This document shows positions 18,142-26,106 of a stretch of 54,996 bases of DNA, in pieces. The stretch is from positions 1 to 54,996 of the forward strand of contig NZ_SSNY01000018.1 of NCBI RefSeq assembly GCF_004801285.1. The letters are read 5' to 3'. How positions within the stretch are numbered: position 1 is the stretch's first letter; each line of letters opens with the position of its first letter. The notes under the pieces are model-generated. The model did no database searches. It was given only the letters and a program-made list of their open reading frames with translations, and had not been told where the DNA came from. The stretch comes from Ollibium composti. Its GTDB lineage: Bacteria; Pseudomonadota; Alphaproteobacteria; Rhizobiales; Rhizobiaceae. The position numbers and the translations under genes are program-made.

Positions 18142-19338
18142 TTACTCGGCGGCGGCCGAAGCCGCCTCCGCAAGGCCTTTGGCGGCAGCCCGGATGCGGG
18201 CAAGCGCATCCTGGATCTCGGCGTCGCTGACGGTGAGCGGCGGTAGCAGGCGGATGACGTTGTCGCCGGCCGGCACGGCAAGCAGATGCTGGTCGCGCAG
18301 TGCCATGTTCACCTTGCCGTTGGGCATGGTGCATTTCAGCCCGAGCATCAGGCCGGTGCCGCGGATTCCTTCGATCACCTGCGGATACTCGTCGGCGACC
18401 GCAGCCAACCCCTGCTTGAACAGAAGCGCCTTGCGGTTGACCTCGTCGAGGAAACCCTGTTCCAGCACGACGTCGAGTACGGCGTTGCCGACCGCCATGG
18501 CGAGCGGATTGCCGCCGAAGGTGGTGCCGTGCACGCCGGCGGTCATGCCCTTGGCCGCCTCGTCGGTGGCCAGGCACGCACCCATCGGAAAGCCGCCGCC
18601 GATGCCCTTGGCGATTGCCATCAGGTCGGGTTCGACGCCCGCCCACTCGTAGGCGAACAGCTTGCCGGTACGGCCGATGCCGCACTGTACCTCGTCGAAG
18701 ATCAGCAAAAGGCCGCGCTCGTCGCAGAGCTGGCGCAGGCGCTTGAGCGACTGCATGGGGAAGTCGCGGATGCCGCCTTCGCCCTGCACCGGCTCGAGCA
18801 GGATGGCGGCGGTCTCTGCGGTGATCGCCTTTTCGGCGGCCCTGAGGTCGTCGAACGGCACCTGGTCGAAACCCTCCACCTTGGGACCGTAGCCTTCGAG
18901 GTATTTCTGCTGGCCACCGGCGGCGATCGTCGCCAGCGTGCGGCCATGGAAGGCGCCTTCGAAGGTGATGATGCGGTAGCGCTCCGGCTGGCCGTTGACG
19001 TAGTGGTAGCGGCGCGCCGTCTTGATCGCGCATTCCAGCGCTTCGGCGCCGGAATTGGTGAAGAACACCTTGTCGGCGAAGGTGGCGTCGACCAGCCGCT
19101 CGCCCAACCGGCGCTGGCCGGGAATCTCGTAGAGGTTGGAGACGTGCCACAGCTTGGCGGCCTGCTCGGTGAGCGCCGCGACCAGATGCGGATGGCCATG
19201 GCCGAGCGAGTTGACGGCGATGCCTGCGGCGAAATCGAGATAGCGCTCGCCTCGCTCCGTAACCAGCCACGCACCTTCGCCCTTCTCGAAGGCCAGGGGA
19301 GCACGGGCAAAGGTCTCGTAAAGCGCCGAACCGCTCAT
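18142..19338 (-). CDS. argD: Acetylornithine aminotransferase
   Basis: A 398-residue class III PLP aminotransferase that converts N-acetylglutamate semialdehyde to acetylornithine in arginine synthesis, and often acts on succinyldiaminopimelate as well. FFTNSGAEALECAIKTARRYHY, the GAFHGRT loop, LIFDEVQCGIGRTGKLFAYE and the PLP lysine in AIAKGIGGGFPMGA are all visible. The ATG at 19336-19338 is preceded by a GGAGAG ribosome binding site. The 5' leader is short and contains a terminator-like hairpin, described separately. A longer in-frame extension upstream overlaps that leader and is not expected to be coding. Confidence 0.96.
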   Translation of the reverse strand: MSGSALYETFARAPLAFEKGEGAWLVTERGERYLDFAAGIAVNSLGHGHPHLVAALTEQAAKLWHVSNLYEIPGQRRLGERLVDATFADKVFFTNSGAEALECAIKTARRYHYVNGQPERYRIITFEGAFHGRTLATIAAGGQQKYLEGYGPKVEGFDQVPFDDLRAAEKAITAETAAILLEPVQGEGGIRDFPMQSLKRLRQLCDERGLLLIFDEVQCGIGRTGKLFAYEWAGVEPDLMAIAKGIGGGFPMGACLATDEAAKGMTAGVHGTTFGGNPLAMAVGNAVLDVVLEQGFLDEVNRKALLFKQGLAAVADEYPQVIEGIRGTGLMLGLKCTMPNGKVNMALRDQHLLAVPAGDNVIRLLPPLTVSDAEIQDALARIRAAAKGLAEAASAAAE

Positions 19339-19366
19339 TATATGTCTCTCCGGAAGCGGAAAATCA

Positions 19367-19425
19367 AAAAGCCGCCAACGCGGCGGCCTTTCCCGGTTTA
19401 TCGTGGTTTTTCGCTGTGAAGTCAA
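19367..19425 (-). promoter_or_regulatory. argD promoter with promoter-proximal terminator-like hairpin
   Basis: On the minus strand TTGACT (19420-19425), a 17-nt spacer and GATAAA (19397-19402) form a good sigma-70 promoter. The expected start is near 19390. Immediately downstream, GCCGCC (19382-19387) and GGCGGC (19371-19376) pair across a 5-nt loop, extended by A-U and G-U pairs, and are followed by TTTTTGATTTT. The hairpin therefore occupies the first 25 or so nucleotides of the argD mRNA, about 30 nt before the start codon. Confidence 0.6.
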
Positions 19426-19511
19426 CGATACCGTCGTTGGGCCACGGACGGAAATCTTCCAACGGAAGCTTCTTGTAGCAATCCGGCAAGTTGGGGAAAA
19501 CCGCAAAAACC

Positions 19512-19661
19512 GATTCGGTGTTGCCGTTGGGACTCTTGTCACCGAGTCAACGCATACGGTAATTATGAGCGGGAAATAACTAGATTTCGTGCGGCGGATC
19601 TAATCACCTCGTATATGTGGTGCCGTCCGGCAGTTGCCGGAACGGGGAACGATTCCGATTC
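19512..19661. promoter_or_regulatory. Five GANTC (CcrM) sites upstream of gcrA
   Basis: GANTC sites lie at 19512-19516 (GATTC), 19531-19535 (GACTC), 19544-19548 (GAGTC), 19651-19655 and 19657-19661 (both GATTC). The last two overlap in phase and sit 26-36 bp before the gcrA ATG. A four-base-specific site is expected about once per 256 bp by chance, and GANTC is generally depleted in Alphaproteobacteria. CcrM methylates these sites and GcrA reads methylated GANTC promoters, so methylation-dependent control of gcrA is plausible. Confidence 0.55.
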
Positions 19662-19686
19662 CGTACGGTTCGTAAGGAGCGGCCTC

Positions 19687-20205
19687 ATGAACTGGACTGA
19701 CGAGCGCGTCGAGCTTCTGCGCAAACTGTGGTCGGAGGGCCTGAGCGCCAGCCAGATCGCGGCGCAACTGGGCGGGGTCAGCCGCAACGCGGTGATCGGC
19801 AAGGTGCACCGGCTCAAGCTGTCGAGCCGCGGCCGCGCGGCGGCGGCGCCGACCCGCACCAAGAAGACTTCGCAGGGCACGTCCTCCACCAAGTCGGTGG
19901 TTCGGGCCGCGAGCGCGCCGCGCCATGTGACGGCGTCGATCGGCGCGACCGCGCTGCAGACTCAGTTCGAAGCCGAGCCGGTTGCCCGCCAGTATCTGCG
20001 CCCGGTGGAAGACGTGGTGGTGCCGATCTCGCGCCGCCTGCAACTCGTCCAGCTCACCGAGCGCACCTGCAAATGGCCGAACGGCGACCCGCTGTCGGAG
20101 GACTTCCACTTCTGCGGCAACGATGCCGGCGAAAGCGGACCCTACTGTACCTATCATTCGCGCATCGCCTTCCAGCCGGCGGCCGAGCGCCGGCGGGCGA
20201 GGTAG
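19687..20205 (+). CDS. gcrA: Cell-cycle regulator GcrA
   Basis: A 172-residue transcription factor that associates with sigma-70 RNA polymerase and activates promoters bearing methylated GANTC. The N-terminal MNWTDERVELLRKLWSEGLSASQIAAQLGGVSRNAVIGKVHRLKL (residues 1-45) is the characteristic DNA-binding domain. A Ser/Ala-rich linker follows. The C-terminal sigma-interacting part contains the conserved Cys-rich ERTCKWPNGDP and FHFCGNDAGESGPYCTYHSRIAF. The ATG at 19687 has an AAGGAG six bases upstream. It is divergent from argD, as in other Rhizobiales. Its 3' end is followed by an octamer repeat array and the convergent corA. Confidence 0.97.
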   Translation: MNWTDERVELLRKLWSEGLSASQIAAQLGGVSRNAVIGKVHRLKLSSRGRAAAAPTRTKKTSQGTSSTKSVVRAASAPRHVTASIGATALQTQFEAEPVARQYLRPVEDVVVPISRRLQLVQLTERTCKWPNGDPLSEDFHFCGNDAGESGPYCTYHSRIAFQPAAERRRAR

Positions 20206-20213
20206 GCATTTAA

Positions 20214-20330
20214 GGGAGTAGGGGAATAGGGGAGTAAGGCAGTAGGGCAATAGGGCAATAGGTGAAAAAGAGGCATGAGCCGCCTCTCCGATTTCCCTAC
20301 TGCCTTACTGCCCTATTGCCTTAACGCCCT
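20214..20330. repeat. Second octamer-periodic inverted repeat array
   Basis: The left arm has six 8-nt units at 20214-20261: GGGAGTAG, GGGAATAG, GGGAGTAA, GGCAGTAG, GGCAATAG, GGCAATAG. The right arm at about 20293-20330 holds complementary-sense units (TCCCTACT, GCCTTACT, GCCCTATT, GCCTTAAC, GCCCTGAT). A 30-nt spacer with a small GAGGC/GCCTC hairpin lies between. It sits between the convergent gcrA and corA stops and could serve as a bidirectional terminator. It is clearly the same family as the array at 4157-4282. Confidence 0.8.
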
Positions 20331-20334
20331 GATC

Positions 20335-21342
20335 TCACAGCCACCCGTTCTTCCTGAACCGCCAGTACAAAAACAGGCAGATGCCGGCGATCACGGTCAG
20401 TACCGCCGGATAGCCGTATTCCATCTTCAGCTCCGGCATGTCGGAAAAGTTCATGCCGTAGATGCCGGCGAAGGCGGTGGGCACGGCGAGGATGGCAGCC
20501 CATGAGGCGAGCTTCTTCGAGACCGCCGTTTCCTGGCTCTGGCCGACCAGCACGCTGGCTTCGAAGGCGAAGGCCAGCACCTCGCGCAACGAGTCGATCT
20601 TCTCATGCACCGTGCGGATATGGTCGGTCACGTCGCGGAACATCGGGTGCATGGCGGGCTGGATCTGCGGCAGTTCGGCACTGGTCAGCCGCCGGCAGAC
20701 CTCGACCAGCGGTAGGGCCGCGTTGCGTAAGCGGAGTAGGTCGCGCCTGAGCATGTAGAGCCGCTCGATGTCGCGCGTGTCCATCGGCTTGACCAGCACC
20801 TGGTCCTCGATTTCCTCGACCTCCGTCTCGATCTGTTCCAGCACCGGCATGTAGTTGTCGACGATGAAATCGAGGATGGCGTAGAGCACGAAGTCCTCGC
20901 CCTTGGCGAGCGCATGCGGGCAGGATTCCCAATGCTGGCGCACCACCGTGTAGGAGGTCGACGGCCCGTGGCGGACGCTGACGATGTAGCCTTTGCCGAC
21001 GAACAGGTGCGTTTCCCCGAAGGTGACGCGGCCGTCGATCAGTTGCGCCGTGCGCGCCACGATGAACAGCGCCTCGCCGTACTGCTCCAGTTTCGGCCGC
21101 TGGTGCGGGTGCTCGGCATCCTCGATGGCGAGATCGTGCAGGTTGAACTGTGCCTGCACGCGGGCGAGCAGATCGGCGCTGGGTTCGAGCAGGCCGATCC
21201 ACACGACATGGCCGTCCTTGCCTGCCCAGGTGCCTGCTTCCTCGATGGAAATGTCGGCCACCCGCTTGCCCGAGGCATAGACGCTGCAGGCGATCACGCC
21301 TGCCGTCGGCGGCGCCGGCTTGAGCTCACCCACATGGTCCAT
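20335..21342 (-). CDS. corA: CorA family magnesium/cobalt transporter
   Basis: A 335-residue divalent cation channel of the inner membrane. The long cytosolic N-terminal domain is followed by helical segments (LYMLRRDLLRLRNAALPLVEVCRRL). Two C-terminal transmembrane helices follow, with the signature YGMNF between them (near residues 293-297) and a positively charged end, RFRKNGWL. VGKGYIVSVRHGPS and PKLEQYGEALFIVARTAQ are conserved. Length is typical. The gene is convergent with gcrA and lies 99 bp downstream of phoU on the same strand. Selectivity between Mg2+, Co2+ and Ni2+ cannot be read from sequence. Confidence 0.93.
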   Translation of the reverse strand: MDHVGELKPAPPTAGVIACSVYASGKRVADISIEEAGTWAGKDGHVVWIGLLEPSADLLARVQAQFNLHDLAIEDAEHPHQRPKLEQYGEALFIVARTAQLIDGRVTFGETHLFVGKGYIVSVRHGPSTSYTVVRQHWESCPHALAKGEDFVLYAILDFIVDNYMPVLEQIETEVEEIEDQVLVKPMDTRDIERLYMLRRDLLRLRNAALPLVEVCRRLTSAELPQIQPAMHPMFRDVTDHIRTVHEKIDSLREVLAFAFEASVLVGQSQETAVSKKLASWAAILAVPTAFAGIYGMNFSDMPELKMEYGYPAVLTVIAGICLFLYWRFRKNGWL

Positions 21343-21441
21343 CGCGGCCTCCCGAGGACGATGTCCTCTCTCGCGGCAGTGAGTTCGTGAACGCCGTGAA
21401 GTCTAGCCCAATCGCGGTGCCGCTTCGAGGGCCTTCGCCGT

Positions 21442-22173
21442 TCAATTCGATGCGATGGTTCCCGGCGCCGTCACGCGGTCGGTCTTGTCGCCTTTCGGCC
21501 GTTCCACCGGCATCTGCTCGCCGGTGGCGATATGGTAGATCGTCTCGGCGATGTTGGTGGCGTGATCACCGATGCGTTCGACGTTCTTGGCGCAGAACAA
21601 GAGATGCGTGCACGGCGTGATGTTGCGCGGGTCTTCCATCATGTAGGTGAGAAGTTCGCGGAACAGCGAGGTGTACATGGCGTCGATCTGGTCGTCGCGG
21701 TCGCGCACGAAGCCGATGCGATCGACGGCGCGGGTGGCGTAGATGTCCAGCACATCCTTGAGTTGCGTCAGCGCCAGCTCGGCCAGCGCCTCGATGCCGC
21801 GGAACAGGCTGGTCGGCTGCCGCGCCTCGGTGACGGCGACTACGCGCTTTGCGACGTTCTTGGCGAGATCGCCGACCCGCTCGAGGTCGGCCGAGATGCG
21901 GATAGCGCCGATGATCTCGCGCAGGTCCGTTGCCATTGGCTGGCGGCGCGCGATGACGACGATGGCCTTGTCGTCGATCTCGCGCTGGCCGTCGTCCAGC
22001 ACCGCGTCGTCGGCGATCACCTTCTGCGCCAGCCCGGCATCGGCATTGACGAGGGCGGCGATGGATTGCTCCACCATGCGCTCGGCATGGCCGCCCATGG
22101 CCGCGATGCGCCTGGCCAGATAGGCCAGTTCCTCGTCATAGGCACTGACGATGTGCATGGTCTGCATGGGCAT
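21442..22173 (-). CDS. phoU: Phosphate signalling protein PhoU
   Basis: A 243-residue cytosolic protein made of two PhoU three-helix repeats. Each holds a conserved ISADLERVGDLAKNVAKRV-type helix (about residues 92-110) and its counterpart LLFCAKNVERIGDHATNIAETIYHI (about residues 188-212), which bind metals. PhoU damps PhoR kinase activity and phosphate uptake through the Pst complex. Starts at 22173 or a few codons downstream are all ATG and cannot be separated. phoR lies 109 bp upstream on the same strand, but no pstSCAB genes lie between them and phoB does not follow. Confidence 0.94.
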   Translation of the reverse strand: MPMQTMHIVSAYDEELAYLARRIAAMGGHAERMVEQSIAALVNADAGLAQKVIADDAVLDDGQREIDDKAIVVIARRQPMATDLREIIGAIRISADLERVGDLAKNVAKRVVAVTEARQPTSLFRGIEALAELALTQLKDVLDIYATRAVDRIGFVRDRDDQIDAMYTSLFRELLTYMMEDPRNITPCTHLLFCAKNVERIGDHATNIAETIYHIATGEQMPVERPKGDKTDRVTAPGTIASN

Positions 22174-22282
22174 GACGCCTTTCCGGTCGATTCGCGATTT
22201 CCAGTTTGCCGATTGTTACGCCGGCAACATGACAGGAAGACGAAACCGTTCGCTCAGACATAGCGCGTGCAGAATTATTATT

Positions 22283-23518
22283 CTAGTTCGCCGGCAAATG
22301 AACGGTGAAGGCGGCGCCTTTGCCGGGCTCCGAGGCGATGGACAGGCGCCCGTGGTGGCGCGTCAGTATGTGCTTGACGATGGCAAGGCCGAGCCCGGTG
22401 CCTTTCTGCGCCCGGCTGCTCTCGGCGTCGATGCGGTAGAAGCGCTCGGTGACGCGCGGGATGTGTTCTTCCGCGATGCCCGGCCCGAAGTCGCGCACCG
22501 TCACGTCGACGGTCGGCTCCGGCCCGTCATGGCCGGGCGTGACCGAGACCACCACCCGGCCGCCCGACTGGCCGTATTTGCAGGCGTTTTCGACAAGGTT
22601 CTCGAACACCTGGAAAAGCTCGTCGCGGTCGCCTGGAATTTCCGTCGGCTCGTCGGGGAATTCGCGTTCGATGACGACGCCGTTGTCCTTCGCCAGCGGC
22701 GTGAGCGTATCGATGACGGCCTTGAGCGTACCGGTGAGGTCGACCCTGCTGCCCGGCCTTAGATAGGGCTTCATCTCCAGCCGCGACAGCGACAGGAGGT
22801 CGTCGATCAGCCGCGCCATGCGTCCGGTCTGGTTCTGCATGATCTGCAGGAACTTGTCGCGCGCCGCCGCGTCGTTGCGGGCGGGGCCGCGCAAGGTCTC
22901 GATGAAGCCTGAGATGGAGGCCAGCGGCGTGCGCAGTTCGTGGCTGGCATTGGCGATGAAATCGGCCCGCATGCGGTCGATGCGGCGCGCCTCGCTCTGG
23001 TCCTTGAAGATCAGCACGTAGAGGCCGCTGCCATGGCCGACGGTTGAGGCGCTGACACGGTAGAGCCGCTCCACCGGCAGCTTTTCCGCGTAATCGATGC
23101 TGTCGGCGCCGACGCTGCCGGAAAGCACGTTGTCCAGCAGCACCTGCATTTCCGGCGCGCGGAACTTGAGCGGCAGCGAGAGCCCCGGCGCCAGGCTGCC
23201 GAAAGTGGCGATGGCGGCGGCATTGGCATGCACCACGGTCGCCGTGCGGTCGAACAGGATGAGCGGATCGGTGACGGCCTGCGCCAGATGCTCCGCCGGC
23301 AACCTTTGCAGGTCGTCGGCCATGGCGGCGCCTGCGCCTTCGCCGTTCTGGTTCTCGCCATCGCCGACCACCAGGACGGACGCGACGAGCAGGAGGCTGA
23401 GGCCAACCGGCACCACGAGGGAAGAGCCGGCCAGCGCATGGGCGACCAGGATCGCGACGATGCCGGCCGTCAGCAATCGGCGATGTCGCCACAGTTTCCG
23501 CCAGAGCGCCTCGATCAT
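22283..23518 (-). CDS. phoR: Phosphate regulon sensor kinase PhoR
   Basis: A 411-residue membrane histidine kinase. Two hydrophobic segments lie at about residues 16-31 and 34-51, followed by a PAS domain (residues about 75-175). The dimerisation/phosphoacceptor box ASHELRTPL has its histidine at about residue 193. The ATPase domain shows NLVENACKYG, DFGPGI and GTGLGLAIV. The ATG at 23516-23518 has a GGAAG ribosome binding site; the longer upstream frame is unlikely. Assignment to PhoR rather than another PAS kinase rests on overall layout and linkage to phoU. It is divergent from ppk2, sharing a 107-bp intergenic region. Confidence 0.85.
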   Translation of the reverse strand: MIEALWRKLWRHRRLLTAGIVAILVAHALAGSSLVVPVGLSLLLVASVLVVGDGENQNGEGAGAAMADDLQRLPAEHLAQAVTDPLILFDRTATVVHANAAAIATFGSLAPGLSLPLKFRAPEMQVLLDNVLSGSVGADSIDYAEKLPVERLYRVSASTVGHGSGLYVLIFKDQSEARRIDRMRADFIANASHELRTPLASISGFIETLRGPARNDAAARDKFLQIMQNQTGRMARLIDDLLSLSRLEMKPYLRPGSRVDLTGTLKAVIDTLTPLAKDNGVVIEREFPDEPTEIPGDRDELFQVFENLVENACKYGQSGGRVVVSVTPGHDGPEPTVDVTVRDFGPGIAEEHIPRVTERFYRIDAESSRAQKGTGLGLAIVKHILTRHHGRLSIASEPGKGAAFTVHLPAN

Positions 23519-23625
23519 TGCGTTCTTCCTGCCGCGCCGGACGTGCCGGCGGACATAACTTCCCGCTGGACCGCCGGCAGGCCTCCCCATAGCATGAAGA
23601 CGATGACGAAAAAGGTTCTGTCTGC

Positions 23626-24522
23626 ATGAAAAAGAGCGATGCACAGCCCGAGCGCACCGGGCCGCTGAAGATCGAGATCGGGGGCAAGGAGCGCATCTTC
23701 GACATCGACGATCCGGTGCTGCCCGACTGGATCGAAAACCACAAGCTGACGACCGGCGGCTATCCCTACGACAAGAAGATGAAGGGCAAGGATTACGACG
23801 AGACGCTGGAACGGCTGCAGATCGAATTGGTCAAGGCACAGGCCTGGCTGCAGAAGACCGGCCAACGGGTGATCGCGTTGTTCGAGGGGCGCGATGCCGC
23901 CGGCAAGGGCGGCACCATCTTCGCCATCCACCAGTACATGAACCCGCGCACGGCCCGCAATGTTGCGCTGCCCAAGCCGACCGAGCCGGAGCTAGGGCAA
24001 TGGTATTTCCAGCGCTACGTCCGGCATTTCCCGACTTCCGGCGAATTCGTCAGCTTCGACCGTTCCTGGTACAACCGCGCCGGTGTCGAGCCGGTGATGG
24101 GTTTCTGCACGCCCGAGCAGCACGAGCGCTTCCTGCACGAGGCGCCGCATTTCGAGCGCATGATCCGCAACGACGGCATCCATTTCTTCAAGTTCTGGCT
24201 GGACATCGGCCGCGAAACACAGCTCGACCGTTTCCACGACCGTCGCCACAGCCTGCTCAAGAGCTGGAAGTTCTCGCCCATCGACATCGCCGGCATCACC
24301 AAGTGGGACGCCTACACCAGGGCGCGCGACGAGATGGTCAAGCGCACCCACGCCAAGGAGGCGCCGTGGATCGTCATCCGCGCCAACGACAAGCGTCGCG
24401 CCCGGCTTACCGCCATCCGGCGGCTGCTTCTGTCGCTGCCCTATGACGGTCGCGACCTCGATGCCGTCGGCAAGGAAGACAAGAAGATCATCGGCGAAGG
24501 GCCGTCGAAACTCAACGGTTGA
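23626..24522 (+). CDS. ppk2: Polyphosphate kinase 2
   Basis: A 298-residue cytosolic enzyme that phosphorylates nucleoside diphosphates, or synthesises polyphosphate in reverse. The Walker A motif FEGRDAAGKGG lies near residue 86, the Walker B FDRSWYNRAGVEPVMGF near residues 145-161, and the lid arginines in DRRHSLLKSWKFSP near residue 205. One PPK2 domain, without duplication, fits the class I type. The gene is divergent from phoR, which suggests shared phosphate-linked control. Its last 11 bp overlap the convergent DNA glycosylase gene. Confidence 0.93.
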   Translation: MKKSDAQPERTGPLKIEIGGKERIFDIDDPVLPDWIENHKLTTGGYPYDKKMKGKDYDETLERLQIELVKAQAWLQKTGQRVIALFEGRDAAGKGGTIFAIHQYMNPRTARNVALPKPTEPELGQWYFQRYVRHFPTSGEFVSFDRSWYNRAGVEPVMGFCTPEQHERFLHEAPHFERMIRNDGIHFFKFWLDIGRETQLDRFHDRRHSLLKSWKFSPIDIAGITKWDAYTRARDEMVKRTHAKEAPWIVIRANDKRRARLTAIRRLLLSLPYDGRDLDAVGKEDKKIIGEGPSKLNG

Positions 24523-25075
24523 TCGTTTCCCGGAAGCGGCGGCTGACGAAGGACGATCCCGCGAGGCCGAAGCGCCACGGCTTGTCGACGGCCCGGGTGA
24601 TGCCGATGCGCAGGCCGGTCGCCACCGGCATCGGGTCCGCCGGCAATTCGAGCGAGAAGGGCGGCCGGTCGAGGGCTGCGCCGTTCAGCGAAATGTCGAC
24701 GCCGAGCGCCTGGCAGAGCCGACCCGGTCCTGAGCAGAGCTGCGGCAATCGATGGGTCTGCCGTCGCGTTTCCATGATGGTGATGCCCGCTTGCGGCTCG
24801 ATGGCGCGGATGAGCACGGCGCTGCCCGGCAGGCAGACGAAATTCAGGCACCAGTGGATGCCGTAGGAGCGGTAGACATAGGCGTGCGCGGCCGCGCCGA
24901 ACATGGCGCCGTTGCGCTTCGTCTCGCCGTTGTAGCTGTGCGAGGCCGGATCGTCGCGCTCATAGGCTTCCGTCTCGACGATGATGCCGCCGACACCGTC
25001 CACGGCAAGCCGCGCGCCGATCAGGTCCCTGGCGACGATGCTGGCCGGTCTGGTGAAGAAGGTTTCGAACGTCAC
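24512..25075 (-). CDS. mpg: DNA-3-methyladenine glycosylase (AAG/MPG family)
   Basis: A 187-residue base-excision repair enzyme removing alkylated and deaminated purines. The family core is visible in DLIGARLAVDGVGGIIVETEAYERDDPASHSYNGET (the Glu is the catalytic base), NGAMFGAAAHAYVYRSYGIHWCLNFVC, and LCSGPGRLCQALGVD. It is somewhat shorter than the human enzyme, as usual in bacteria. Its start is 3 bp after the EamA gene stop, so it is probably the last gene of that transcript. The 3' end overlaps ppk2 by 11 bp in convergent orientation. Confidence 0.93.
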   Translation of the reverse strand: MTFETFFTRPASIVARDLIGARLAVDGVGGIIVETEAYERDDPASHSYNGETKRNGAMFGAAAHAYVYRSYGIHWCLNFVCLPGSAVLIRAIEPQAGITIMETRRQTHRLPQLCSGPGRLCQALGVDISLNGAALDRPPFSLELPADPMPVATGLRIGITRAVDKPWRFGLAGSSFVSRRFRETINR

Positions 25076-25078
25076 TGC

Positions 25079-25996
25079 TCAGTTCACGCCCTTCGGCACC
25101 ACCTCCGGCGGCACCGTATCGACCACCTTCTGGCGATGGAAGATGAACAGGCCGGCGACGACGACGATGGCCGCGCCGATCAGCGTACGGGGGCCGGGCA
25201 CGTCGCTGAAGAAGACGAAGCCGAACACCACGGCCCACAACAGCAGCGTGTATTGCAGCGGCGCCAGCGTCGAGGCCGGCGCCAGTTTCAGCGCGCGCGT
25301 GATGAGGAGATGGGCGATGCACGATACGACGCCGAGCAGGAGCATGGCGCCCAGGTCGAAGGCACTCGGCGTGGCCCAGTTGCCGATGGCGAGCGCGGCA
25401 CCGACCACGAGCATGCCGACCGTCTGCCATGTCACCAGCGTCGTGTCGCTGGTGCCGCGCAGCAGTCGCCCGAGAATGATGGTGAAGGCGAAAGCGATCG
25501 ACCCAACCAGCGCGAAGAGCGAGGCCAGCGAGAAGGCGGCGGAAGACGGCTTCAGGATGATCAGCACGCCGCAGAAGCCGATCAGGATGGCGATGGTGCG
25601 CCGCCAGCCGACCTTTTCGCCGAGCAGGAAATGCGACAGTGCCGCGACGTAGATCGGGCCGGCCATGTAGAAGCTCATCACATCGGCCAGCGGCAGGTAG
25701 ACGACCGCTGCATAGAAACAGCCGGTGTCGGCGGTGGTCGCGACGACGCGCAGCACCTGCAGCAGCGGCCGTTCGATGTTGAAAAGCTTGCCCGCGCCCT
25801 GCCGGGCCATCATCGGGCCGAGCACCAGGAAGGCGCCGACCGAGCGGATCGCCACCACCTCGCCGACCGAGAAGGACGCCACCAGCCATTTGCCCATGGC
25901 GTCGTTGAGAGCGAACATGAAATCGCCGACCAGCATCAACAGGATGCCGGCGAGCAACAGGTTCTTCGTGGTCAGTTTTGCTGCAATGGTCGCCAT
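25079..25996 (-). CDS. EamA/DMT family transporter
   Basis: A 305-residue inner-membrane protein with ten predicted helices in two EamA repeats, from LLLAGILLMLVGDFMFALNDAMGKWLV to TLIGAAIVVVAGLFIFHRQKV. Drug/metabolite transporters of this type usually export small metabolites, but substrate cannot be predicted. ATG at 25994-25996 is used; a TTG three codons upstream lies closer to the GGAGGG at 26012-26017 and is an alternative. codA lies about 110 bp upstream on the same strand and the DNA glycosylase follows after 3 bp. A link to pyrimidine export is possible but unsupported. Confidence 0.85.
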   Translation of the reverse strand: MATIAAKLTTKNLLLAGILLMLVGDFMFALNDAMGKWLVASFSVGEVVAIRSVGAFLVLGPMMARQGAGKLFNIERPLLQVLRVVATTADTGCFYAAVVYLPLADVMSFYMAGPIYVAALSHFLLGEKVGWRRTIAILIGFCGVLIILKPSSAAFSLASLFALVGSIAFAFTIILGRLLRGTSDTTLVTWQTVGMLVVGAALAIGNWATPSAFDLGAMLLLGVVSCIAHLLITRALKLAPASTLAPLQYTLLLWAVVFGFVFFSDVPGPRTLIGAAIVVVAGLFIFHRQKVVDTVPPEVVPKGVN

Positions 25997-26106
25997 GGTC
26001 GGCAAAATCCCTCCGACTTGGCTCGGATTTGTCCGCCTTTAGCCCGGCCGGTTGCGGCTGGCGAGGGAAATCGGTTGGCGCAGAGGATGCCGGGGCAAGA
26101 GGGCGG

